This document shows, piece by piece, positions 9,774 to 18,187 of a DNA stretch of 25,289 nt. The stretch's first letter is position 1. Each line of letters opens with the position of its first letter. A program made the translations under genes and the position numbers. Source of the DNA: a virus; IMG/VR virus record IMGVR_UViG_3300030419_004482, positions 1 to 25,289 of that record. One strand, written 5' to 3'. The notes below the pieces were generated by a model. That model saw nothing but the letters and a program-made list of their open reading frames with translations. It ran no database searches and was not told the DNA's origin.

Positions 9774-10188
9774 TAAATATTTAGGTCTTCCCTATATTCA
9801 TTTAGGTGATAATCCTAAAACAGGAATTGATTGTTTTAATTTATGTCGTTTAATTTATAAAGAACAATTAAATATAGACATACCTTATGATACGGCAGAC
9901 TGGTGCAATATTGTTGATGAGGATTGGTATTCTAAAACACATGACCGTCCTTTTGAACGAGGAAGTACTGCTGCTTTTGGATGGGAAAAAGTTAAAACTC
10001 CTGAAAAATTTAATGTAATAACGATGTCTATTGGTGTTACTAATGTGACAAATCATTGTGCTTTGTATATTGGTAATAATAGAATGATACAAACAATGAT
10101 TGATAAAAAAAGTTGGATAGCGCCTTACGGCAGCTATTATAAAACATATACTATGGGAATATTTAAATGGATTGGTATGCCGAATTAA
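9706..10188 (+). CDS. NlpC/P60-like cysteine peptidase, second of a tandem pair
   Basis: 160 residues from the ATG at 9706. A TTG at 9682 would add 8 residues. I prefer 9706 because a purine-rich AGAGGGGAG (9686-9694) lies 11 bases before it. The core is recognisable: YLGLPYIHLGDN, then GIDC with probable nucleophile C43, LCRLIYKEQLNI, catalytic His H117 in NHCALYIG, and a C-terminal YTMGIFKWIG. This is the standard phage tail NlpC/P60 pattern and closer to consensus than the preceding gene. Expected role: cleavage of cell-wall peptide stems or tip processing, as the C-terminal part of lambda gpK. The first 68 bases overlap the preceding gene in another frame, and the last 22 overlap the JAMM gene, so the three peptidase genes are tightly coupled. 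Confidence 0.8.
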   Translation: MNQLVTSGLSHSTQSTDTNPWYSKYLGLPYIHLGDNPKTGIDCFNLCRLIYKEQLNIDIPYDTADWCNIVDEDWYSKTHDRPFERGSTAAFGWEKVKTPEKFNVITMSIGVTNVTNHCALYIGNNRMIQTMIDKKSWIAPYGSYYKTYTMGIFKWIGMPN

Positions 10189-10532
10189 AAGAAGATATGA
10201 ATAATCATGCTTTAAAAGATTATCCAAGAGAGGCTTGTGGCGTAATATTAGATGATTTTATTTATAAACCATGTGATAATTTAAGTACGGAACCTACACT
10301 TAATTTTATTTTAGATCCTGCTGCTTTTATTAAATATGATAATATTTGGGGAATTTTTCATTCACATCCAGGAAGTGATAAACCAATTCCAAGCCAAGAT
10401 GATAAAATCAGTGCTGCATTTCAACAGTATAAATTTTTAGTTGGCTTCAATAATCAATTTTATATATACTGGATGGATAGTAAATTAAACGCGCTTAAAT
10501 TTGATAAGCTAAGAGAGGATCACTTTATTTAA
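10167..10532 (+). CDS. JAMM/Mov34-family metallopeptidase (gpK N-domain equivalent)
   Basis: 121 residues, a single JAMM domain. The zinc-site motif is clear: E22 in PREACGVI, then H65-S-H67-P followed by S76 and D78/D79 (FHSHPGSDKPIPSQDD). The spacing from H67 to the S-x2-D element is one residue longer than the canonical motif if D79 is used, while D78 keeps the usual H-x10-D distance. In lambda gpK this domain is fused to an NlpC/P60 domain; here it is free-standing and encoded after two NlpC/P60 genes, so domain order is reversed as well as split. The ATG at 10167 lies inside the preceding gene; a later ATG at 10197 would remove part of the first helix and is less likely. Role by family and context: processing peptidase for tail-tip assembly or cell-wall digestion. 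Confidence 0.85.
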   Translation: MDWYAELKEDMNNHALKDYPREACGVILDDFIYKPCDNLSTEPTLNFILDPAAFIKYDNIWGIFHSHPGSDKPIPSQDDKISAAFQQYKFLVGFNNQFYIYWMDSKLNALKFDKLREDHFI

Positions 10533-11330
10533 ATGTATGCTACTATAAAAATTAGTCCTACTTTTAAAGATTATTTTGATGAATTAGAATATCAGGTAAC
10601 TGTAAGTTCCTATTATGATATTGAATTTTATCTACAAAGTATGCATACTCGTTTTGCAAATTATATGAGACAAATTAAACTCGGACTATCTCAGGAAAGC
10701 TTTGCTTATTTAGATAAAGATTTAAAAGTTGTTGAACCTCAATCTTTTCCTATGAAAAAAATAAAAAATGGAGATACTATTTACATAGCACCTGTAGTAT
10801 GTGGTGGAGGCGGTAAAAAAGGGTTTTTATTTGCTGCTATTGCTGTAATGGCAATTGTTGCTACTGGTCCTGCAGGAATGGGAATGTGGGGTGTAGGTGG
10901 TTTTGATGCGGCAGGTATGATTAGTTATGGAGGAGCATACGGACCTATGGGTAGTATATTTGGCGGTGGAGCAGGTGTAGGTGGTGGTTTGTTTTCAGGT
11001 ATACCTAGTTTTATGAAAGGTATGCTTGGTAATTTAGCTCTTTCTGCTGTTGGTGCTTTATTTACTTCAAAACCTAAACAACAGCAGATGGAAGTTACTA
11101 AAGATTCAGGAACTCGATCAGAAAATAATATGTTTGGATCTCTCACAAATTCAACTACTTCTGGAACTCCTATAGGTATTACTTATGGAGAAATGAGAGT
11201 TGCAGGTCAATTTTTAAGTGGATATATTTTAAGTACTGAGCATGGGCAGAATGATGCTCCAAGTATAGAATCTATTTTTGTTGCAGATGCTACACCATTA
11301 GCTACTCCAACACCTACAGATGATAGTTAA
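10533..11330 (+). CDS. gpI-like tail-tip assembly protein
   Basis: 265 residues, placed between the gpK-like peptidases and the gpJ-like gene exactly as lambda gpI. Residues 1-90 look like the beta-grasp (ubiquitin-like) N-domain, ending in KKIKNGDTIYIAPVV. Residues 92-185 are a Gly-rich hydrophobic region with a possible membrane-like stretch (FLFAAIAVMAIVATG). Residues about 190-240 match the TipI C-terminal pattern (NNMFGSLTNSTTSGTPIG, then YGEMRVAGQFLSGYI). Family knowledge: gpI is needed to assemble the tip, is absent from the mature lambda virion, and has been proposed to be cut by gpK-type peptidases. The start codon follows the JAMM stop without a gap. Confidence 0.82.
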   Translation: MYATIKISPTFKDYFDELEYQVTVSSYYDIEFYLQSMHTRFANYMRQIKLGLSQESFAYLDKDLKVVEPQSFPMKKIKNGDTIYIAPVVCGGGGKKGFLFAAIAVMAIVATGPAGMGMWGVGGFDAAGMISYGGAYGPMGSIFGGGAGVGGGLFSGIPSFMKGMLGNLALSAVGALFTSKPKQQQMEVTKDSGTRSENNMFGSLTNSTTSGTPIGITYGEMRVAGQFLSGYILSTEHGQNDAPSIESIFVADATPLATPTPTDDS

Positions 11331-11339
11331 AGGATTATT

Positions 11340-14300
11340 ATGACAGCTATTAAACAATATACAGTTTATGATGGTGAAAAAGTTCCTCATATTATGGGTT
11401 CTAAAGGTTGTTTCGTTGCTGGTACTCAAATTACTATGGCAGATGGTAATAAAAAACCAATTGAAAATATAGAATTAGGCGACTTAGTTTTAGCTTTTGA
11501 TAAAAAAGGTAATCTCGGCCCTGCCAGTGTAAATAGATTATATCATCATGAAGATGATGAATTTTTAACTATTAAACATTGGGTAGGAGAATTTACTGTT
11601 ACGCCTAATCACTGGTTACTTCTTGAAGATGGCTTATTTCTAGAGGCAGGAAAATTTACTGAAGAAGATCAGGTAGTTACCCATGATGGTAAATTATCAC
11701 CAATTGAGTCAATTGAATATGGCGGAAAAGGTGATAGTTATAATTTTACCGTTTCACAACAACATACTTATATAGCTAATGATATTCGTGTTCATAATAA
11801 AGGTGGTGGTGGCGGAAAAGGCGGTGGTGGCGGTGGTGGGGCCGTTGAAGATCCAAATAATAAATTTTCTACTGATATTCTATTTTTAACCACAGGTCTT
11901 GGTGAAGGCCCTGTATATAGAATTAATCCTAATGGGCCACAAGATATTGAAGTGCAAGATGGTAATATTGATGATATGATCAATCTTGATGGAGATGGTT
12001 CAGAAAATACAAATTTATTTAAAACTTTAAGCAATCCAGGAACAGTTACACAACCAGCTTTACGCGTATTCGGGCAAGAAATTGCAACTCCTCAAAGTTT
12101 TACATCTGTTGTAAAACTTAAAAAAGGAAATGTTGGAGGTATTCCTGAATCTAAAGTAGAATTACAATCTACTAGTGGAAAAGCATGGGATGCGCTTAGA
12201 TTTAATTTTGAACTAAGAGGCTTAATTAATCAAGATGCTAGAGGAAATATTCACGGACATGAAGTAGAGATTTCTATTGAGTTATTTAATTCAACAGGTG
12301 CTGAATCTTTAATGGATCCAGTTATTAGAAAAATTACTGGGAAAACAAATACTATGTTTAAATTTGACGTATCTGTATTGATTCCTGACGATAAAAAAGA
12401 TGCTGATGGTTATAGATTTACCATAAAGAAAACATCTGATGATAGTGACTCCTCTAAAATTCATGATAATATTGCTATTAAAGGCTGGACTGAAATTGAG
12501 TTTACTAAACAAGCCTATCCTAGAACAGCACATATTGGATATGCTGTTAAAGCGCATAATGAACATACGGCAGGTGTGCCTAATTTTACATCTCTTGTAA
12601 AAGGACTATTAGTAAAAGTTCCAAGTAATTATAATCAACCTATTTTAGAAACCGGCGAAATTAGTTGGAGAGAATTAGAAGTAGTAGACGATATAGATAC
12701 AAATGATGCTAATTGTTATCAACGTAATGGCTATAGTTTACAGTTTACCGGACCAGATACAAGATTAACTGCCGATACTCCCGCAATATACGTTGGTACT
12801 TGGGATGGAACTTTTGTATATTCTTGGACGCAGAATCCGGTATGGATAGTATATGATTTATTAACGAATAGTACATATGGTTTAGGTATGCCTGAAGATG
12901 TCATTGATAAATTTAAATTTTATCAGGTTGCTATGTATTGTGATGCTTGTAATGCTACGACAGGAAAATTTGAAGGTGTTACTGCTTTAGCTGATGGTTC
13001 ATTTAGGCATAAACCAAGAGGTAAATTTACATCAGTTAGAGAAAATCAATTTGGAGTTTCAGAATCTACTAAAATTGTTGAAAGAAGATTTATTTGTGAT
13101 GTAACGATACATGATCAAGGACAGGCTATGGATGTTCTAAATCAAATTACTTCCATTTTTAGAGGTGCTTTAGTTTATAATATGGGCAAGATTACTTTAG
13201 CAGTAGATATGCCAAATGAATTACCTGTAGCTATGTTTAATGAAACTAATATAAAAGAAGGATCATTTCAAATATCAGGAATTAAAGAAAGTGAAATATT
13301 AACTGCTGCTGATGTAAGTTATATTGAGCCTACTAACCATTATAAACGTGAGACCGTTAGAGTAGATACTGTTGATAGAAATGATGGTAGAGATAAGAGT
13401 GCATTAGAAAATTTGGCAACATTAGATTTATTAGGCGTAACACGAAGAAGTCAAGCAATGCGGTATGCTCATTATCAAATTGCAGCATCTAGATATTTAA
13501 GACGTAGAGTTCAATTTACAACTAGTATTGAAGCAATTAATATAGCTCCTGGCGATGTTATTTCAGTTTCTCAAAAAATGAATGGGTTAGGTTTTGGTTA
13601 TGGAGGAAGAATCCGAGCTAATTCTGCTGTTGGGGCTGGAGAAAAATGGGCAGAATTAGAATACTTTACAGAACCTACACTTGATGCTACTTTTTTCACA
13701 GATAAAACTTATAATCTTGCTATGCGTATATACAGAGCAGATTCAGATCAAGCTGATTTATATTTAATTAGTGATAGTGCATATAATTTATCTACTACTA
13801 CTAAAGATATTACTGTTACTAATCCTGTTACAGCTAAAGGGGAAGTTGCTCGAGTGATATCAGATAATTCTGTAAATGTTAATATTGAAACAGGAACTAT
13901 ATATAATACATACGCGGTATCTTATACTACTAATGCAGTAACTACTGATATAACTGCGAATGTACTTCCTGGAACTACTAATACTTTAGTCTTTTCTGCT
14001 GATTTTGAAGTACCTGTAAATACAAAATTAACATTTTCGGGTGAAACTCCTACTATAACTTCAAATGCAAATACTAATTTTGGATTTGATTTTGCTAATG
14101 TATCAGTTACCCATTATTTTAATACTACTACAAAAGCATTTACAGCTCTTGGTGGTTGGAGTCCTAGCAGTAATAATGATGTTACATCATTTCCTAAAAA
14201 GGGTGATTTATGGATGCTTGGAGAGATGAAAAATACAGGTGATGTATATACTAATAAAGCAGGTAAATTATTTAAGGTTACAGATATAACTAGAACAGAT

Positions 14301-17300
14301 GAGCATGAAATACAAGTTGGTGCAATGGAATATGTTTCAAATGTTTATGTAGATTCTGATACTTTTATAGATTATACTCCAACTGCTTATACAGATATTA
14401 CTTCTCCTCTTGTACCTCCTCCAACTCCTGAATTTGTTTTGAAACCATTACCTCGTAGAACCGCAGATGGTAGTGTTGTTGTAGATGTTTTAGTTGATGT
14501 TTTTACTGAGAGACAACAATACCACATAAATATGTCTACAGAATATTTTGTTTCCTTACCTGATGTTGCACAAAGAGTAATTAATGTAGAATCTGTACCT
14601 GGTACACATCCAGCAACATTTAAACTTTCTAATACCGCAGGTTTAGGAGATTCTTTAGTTCCAGCAATATTGACAGGTAAAAGCGGTTTTTCAGGAACTA
14701 CTGGTGAACTTAGGCTTTTGTGCACTGATGTTAGAGAATCTGACGCAGAAACAGGTCTAGGAAGTGATTCTCATATTGAAATGCAATTAGAAGGATTAAA
14801 TGTTGCTTTTGATTATAATTGGCATAAACATTTTCTTGATGTAAATGATGCAGGTATTTTTCCATTAAAAGGTGATGACTTTATATCATTTCCAACTAAC
14901 GAAAAAGCTAATACTGGTACTGCTTATGGTTTTGTTGGGCATAATCCTAGAACTGAACAATATTCAGCACAAGTTTTATCCCATAATGCAAATGGTAAAA
15001 TGGCAACAGCAGGTTACTATTGTAAACAAGATAATGTAATAATTAGAAATTCAAGCTCTGATGATGGAACTAAACTATTTTCTGCAATTCCAGCTCCTCC
15101 TTTTTATGTATCTTTTAATCAATTATTAGTTGCAGATAATTATGCTAATAATAATTTTTATGTAACTGGAACAGAAATTACTTATACTAAAAGTAATACT
15201 ATCACTCTTCAAGCACCAGTTGCAGACTCTAGTGCTGGTCTTACTTCTCATATACAACCTTTAGAAATTGTTCCTAGACACAAAGGTTTTATAAAAGCAT
15301 TTGTAGATGGTACACAGATAAGTAGCGATGCTTTTAATTTACATACAAGTAGTACTCCTGCTAATGTAGAATTTTTAGATTTATCGGCATCACATTCACA
15401 AATTCGTGTTGTTATAGACCATTATACTGTTCCAACTATTGAAGTTGGCGATAATGTTCAATTTTTATCAGGAAATGTTTTTTCTGTGCTTGCAACAAGT
15501 TACGATAATACCCAGGCATTTGCAAGTAGTTCTAATCTTTTCTTATATGATCCTGCTTTAACTGCAAATAGTATATATACTATCACATTAAGAGGAGATC
15601 CACCAAAAGCTAATGTTGGTGGAACTACTTTTGTTAATATATCTCCCGATATTACAGGTTCTGTTGGTAATGTAAATATTACTGCAAATACTTTTACTTT
15701 AGATTATGATAAATATACTTATCCAGGAAGTCATAATTTAGCAAATAATGGAGTATACACTCTTGGATTAGGAAGTCCTTATGATCAAGTATTTCTTACA
15801 CAAGATAGAGTACTTCCAAGTGTACGTATTGGTCCTATATCTGTAAAAGCTCGTAATAAAAATACACAAGGTAGAACTAGTCCTTTTAATGTTAAAACAA
15901 TAATAGTTGAAGATATTCCAATAAGCAAAGTAACAGGTATTGAAATATCTGAAGAATTATTTATTGATACTAATAAAGGTGTTTCAATAAGAGCTACTGT
16001 AGCTTTTAATCATCTTGAAAATGAAGAAGTAACTGATTATGAAGTATCTTATAAATTAACAGGTGAGGCCTCTGAATTATCTTCCTTTAATACTGTTAAA
16101 GTATCTGCTGCTGGTATAGATACGGATGGTAAAATTCGTTTCTCTATTACTAATGTTAATCGTGGAAGTGCTGCTGGAAAAAATACTTTAGTTGTAAGAA
16201 TTACTCCATTAAATAAAGAAATAAGAGGTATAACGGCTGAGACTAGTCATGTACTTCAAGGTAAAACTGCTCCTCCTGCTAATGTTAGTACTTTTAGTGT
16301 TGGACAGAGTACTGACCAGATAACTATAACTTGGACATTACCTACTCCTAGAGAACTTGATTTACAGGATATTGTTGTTAAAAGAATGTCAGGTTCTCAA
16401 ACAATTACTGAATCAAATTGGATATTAGCAAGCTCTTTAGTTACTGTTTCTGATAATATTAACAGAAAATCTGTTCCTATTGATAGTTATGGAGAGTACA
16501 CATATTTCGTTAAAACTCGTGATACAAGTGGAAACTTTTCTTCATCTGTACTTGGATATACTCTTACTACTTCTAGACAAGTAACTGATGTTGTTGTAGC
16601 TGCTTTTAGTGAAGATAGCCCTGGAACTAATTATGCTGGTATTACTAATACAAATCAAGGTGAAACTAATTTTCCATCATTTACCAAAAGTCGGACAGGA
16701 GGTAATGTGTATGCAGGAGGAGGTTCAGAGTTTGGTGGTTTAGTAAGTTTATCTGCTGATAATGCAGGTGGTACTAGTGATGGATTTAGTGCAGCATCTT
16801 CAACAACAGACTTAGATGCAGCAACTGACGCATATTATGTAACTAAATTTAGAGATATGGGATCTAGTGATTTTTATCATATTGAATCAGATCATCAGTA
16901 TACACAGGTTCCAAAATTAAATTATGCTTCTTTTAAAACATCAATATTTGAAGATACAACAGAAGCTCTTTCAAGTCCTTATACAACTGCTATGTATATT
17001 AAAGCAACAGGTATAGGTATTACTCTTAGAGATACTTATGATACTACATATGACCCAAATAATACAACATTAGTAGATTATGGTGATTATACAAATGCAA
17101 ATGTAACTAACAGTGCAAATATATTAGCTGTATGGAATGAAGGACAGTATAGTGGAAATGTAATAACTGTAAAGAGCATTACAAAAGCAAGTCCCGCTGT
17201 AATTACTACACACTATCTTTCTAATGCAGAAGATAATGGAAATACACATTGTATAAGTAACACTAGTGCGCCAGGAGCACGTTTTATTATACATGATGCA

Positions 17301-18185
17301 GAAGGTATGACACAAATTAATGATAAAGAGTTGTATGCAAAACGTTTAACTAATATAACTTTAGCTATTTATACAGATAAAAATTTAACTACTGCGTTAG
17401 ATACATCAAGTGGATATGATACATACACAGGAGGAGCTGTTGTTGATCAAGGTGATTATGCTAATTCTAATTCCTATTCATATATAGCAGAAGTAAAGAC
17501 TGATGATGTAATTATGCTTGGTAATGCTTTTCATGCTAATGGTATAGCTGTAGGTTCTAATCTTCTTGCAAATGTTGGTACTGTTACAGGTAGTAAATTT
17601 CATATAGTTGACTTAAAGAGTTATGATGATGTTGAGGCTGATGCAACTAGTTACGAAGGTACCCCTGGTGCAGTTACTACTACTACAGAAATTCGTACTT
17701 CTTCAGCTGCTAATATTTGGTTACAAAATACTGCAACCGGTACTTCTGGAAGTAATGGTAATGTGAACTATCTTGCATTACATGATAATGCAACATCTAA
17801 TGGTTGGTCATCTTTTGAGCCGGGTACAAGACAATTCAGATGGATACAGATGAAATTAAATGTAATTAATAGTCGTCCTGATGAAAATGACTTTACATTA
17901 GATAAATTTAATTATACAATAAGTAGACCAAAACAAATATTTGAAACAACAATAGATTATACTACAGTACCTGCAGTAGTGGATTGGTCAGCTAAGAATT
18001 ATAGATCAACACCTTATACTACTATAAATGTTGTGGATGTGACAACTTCAACTACTAATGTTTTCTCATGGGTATGGAATTCACTAAGTGCTACTCAGGG
18101 TACTTTAAGATTATTTAAACCAGATGGCAGTGCTGCCCCATCAGGTGATTATGTTTCGATACAAATTAGGGCAGAAGGAGCTTAA
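11340..18185 (+). CDS. gpJ-like central tail-tip/host-specificity protein with N-terminal Hint domain
   Basis: 2281 residues, about twice lambda gpJ (1132). Order: a 23-residue leader; a Hint autoprocessing domain at 24-153; a Lys/Gly linker at 154-168 (KGGGGGKGGGGG), which resembles the N-terminal Gly-rich start of ordinary gpJ proteins; the gpJ core from about 170 to 790, with recognisable blocks such as NPVWIVYDLLTNSTYGLG (from residue 499) and FRGALVYNMGKITLAVD; long beta-rich regions; fibronectin III-like domains near 1530-1645 and 1645-1750 (start TAPPANVSTF); and a Ser/Thr-rich C-terminal third that probably reaches the receptor. In lambda the C-terminus of gpJ recognises the receptor. 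AAAGGA (11329-11334) lies 5 bases before the ATG. The gene is followed after 2 bases by the collar fibre. Confidence 0.9.
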   Translation: MTAIKQYTVYDGEKVPHIMGSKGCFVAGTQITMADGNKKPIENIELGDLVLAFDKKGNLGPASVNRLYHHEDDEFLTIKHWVGEFTVTPNHWLLLEDGLFLEAGKFTEEDQVVTHDGKLSPIESIEYGGKGDSYNFTVSQQHTYIANDIRVHNKGGGGGKGGGGGGGAVEDPNNKFSTDILFLTTGLGEGPVYRINPNGPQDIEVQDGNIDDMINLDGDGSENTNLFKTLSNPGTVTQPALRVFGQEIATPQSFTSVVKLKKGNVGGIPESKVELQSTSGKAWDALRFNFELRGLINQDARGNIHGHEVEISIELFNSTGAESLMDPVIRKITGKTNTMFKFDVSVLIPDDKKDADGYRFTIKKTSDDSDSSKIHDNIAIKGWTEIEFTKQAYPRTAHIGYAVKAHNEHTAGVPNFTSLVKGLLVKVPSNYNQPILETGEISWRELEVVDDIDTNDANCYQRNGYSLQFTGPDTRLTADTPAIYVGTWDGTFVYSWTQNPVWIVYDLLTNSTYGLGMPEDVIDKFKFYQVAMYCDACNATTGKFEGVTALADGSFRHKPRGKFTSVRENQFGVSESTKIVERRFICDVTIHDQGQAMDVLNQITSIFRGALVYNMGKITLAVDMPNELPVAMFNETNIKEGSFQISGIKESEILTAADVSYIEPTNHYKRETVRVDTVDRNDGRDKSALENLATLDLLGVTRRSQAMRYAHYQIAASRYLRRRVQFTTSIEAINIAPGDVISVSQKMNGLGFGYGGRIRANSAVGAGEKWAELEYFTEPTLDATFFTDKTYNLAMRIYRADSDQADLYLISDSAYNLSTTTKDITVTNPVTAKGEVARVISDNSVNVNIETGTIYNTYAVSYTTNAVTTDITANVLPGTTNTLVFSADFEVPVNTKLTFSGETPTITSNANTNFGFDFANVSVTHYFNTTTKAFTALGGWSPSSNNDVTSFPKKGDLWMLGEMKNTGDVYTNKAGKLFKVTDITRTDEHEIQVGAMEYVSNVYVDSDTFIDYTPTAYTDITSPLVPPPTPEFVLKPLPRRTADGSVVVDVLVDVFTERQQYHINMSTEYFVSLPDVAQRVINVESVPGTHPATFKLSNTAGLGDSLVPAILTGKSGFSGTTGELRLLCTDVRESDAETGLGSDSHIEMQLEGLNVAFDYNWHKHFLDVNDAGIFPLKGDDFISFPTNEKANTGTAYGFVGHNPRTEQYSAQVLSHNANGKMATAGYYCKQDNVIIRNSSSDDGTKLFSAIPAPPFYVSFNQLLVADNYANNNFYVTGTEITYTKSNTITLQAPVADSSAGLTSHIQPLEIVPRHKGFIKAFVDGTQISSDAFNLHTSSTPANVEFLDLSASHSQIRVVIDHYTVPTIEVGDNVQFLSGNVFSVLATSYDNTQAFASSSNLFLYDPALTANSIYTITLRGDPPKANVGGTTFVNISPDITGSVGNVNITANTFTLDYDKYTYPGSHNLANNGVYTLGLGSPYDQVFLTQDRVLPSVRIGPISVKARNKNTQGRTSPFNVKTIIVEDIPISKVTGIEISEELFIDTNKGVSIRATVAFNHLENEEVTDYEVSYKLTGEASELSSFNTVKVSAAGIDTDGKIRFSITNVNRGSAAGKNTLVVRITPLNKEIRGITAETSHVLQGKTAPPANVSTFSVGQSTDQITITWTLPTPRELDLQDIVVKRMSGSQTITESNWILASSLVTVSDNINRKSVPIDSYGEYTYFVKTRDTSGNFSSSVLGYTLTTSRQVTDVVVAAFSEDSPGTNYAGITNTNQGETNFPSFTKSRTGGNVYAGGGSEFGGLVSLSADNAGGTSDGFSAASSTTDLDAATDAYYVTKFRDMGSSDFYHIESDHQYTQVPKLNYASFKTSIFEDTTEALSSPYTTAMYIKATGIGITLRDTYDTTYDPNNTTLVDYGDYTNANVTNSANILAVWNEGQYSGNVITVKSITKASPAVITTHYLSNAEDNGNTHCISNTSAPGARFIIHDAEGMTQINDKELYAKRLTNITLAIYTDKNLTTALDTSSGYDTYTGGAVVDQGDYANSNSYSYIAEVKTDDVIMLGNAFHANGIAVGSNLLANVGTVTGSKFHIVDLKSYDDVEADATSYEGTPGAVTTTTEIRTSSAANIWLQNTATGTSGSNGNVNYLALHDNATSNGWSSFEPGTRQFRWIQMKLNVINSRPDENDFTLDKFNYTISRPKQIFETTIDYTTVPAVVDWSAKNYRSTPYTTINVVDVTTSTTNVFSWVWNSLSATQGTLRLFKPDGSAAPSGDYVSIQIRAEGA
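11409..11798 (+). other. Hint (intein/hedgehog-type) autoprocessing domain inside the gpJ-like protein
   Basis: Residues 24-153 of the gpJ-like protein, about 130 residues, so mini-intein size with no room for a homing endonuclease. It starts at C24 (CFVAGTQITMADG), a standard Hint block A with the catalytic first Cys. Block B has T88-P-N-H91 (the TxxH motif), and the end is block F/G: YNFTV, HTYIANDIRVH152-N153. The residue after N153 is K154, not Cys, Ser or Thr. Ordinary splicing needs one of those, so cleavage without ligation is the expected chemistry, as reported for bacterial intein-like (BIL) domains. The flanks are GSKG before and KGGGGGKG after, as if placed in an existing Lys/Gly linker. 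Catalytic residues look intact, so I expect activity, but this is not shown by sequence alone. Confidence 0.88.
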
Positions 18186-18187
18186 TA

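Noticed and set aside
11409-11798. A complete splicing intein with homing endonuclease
   Set aside because: The domain is only about 130 residues, has no endonuclease motifs, and the +1 residue is Lys, so standard splicing and homing are not supported.
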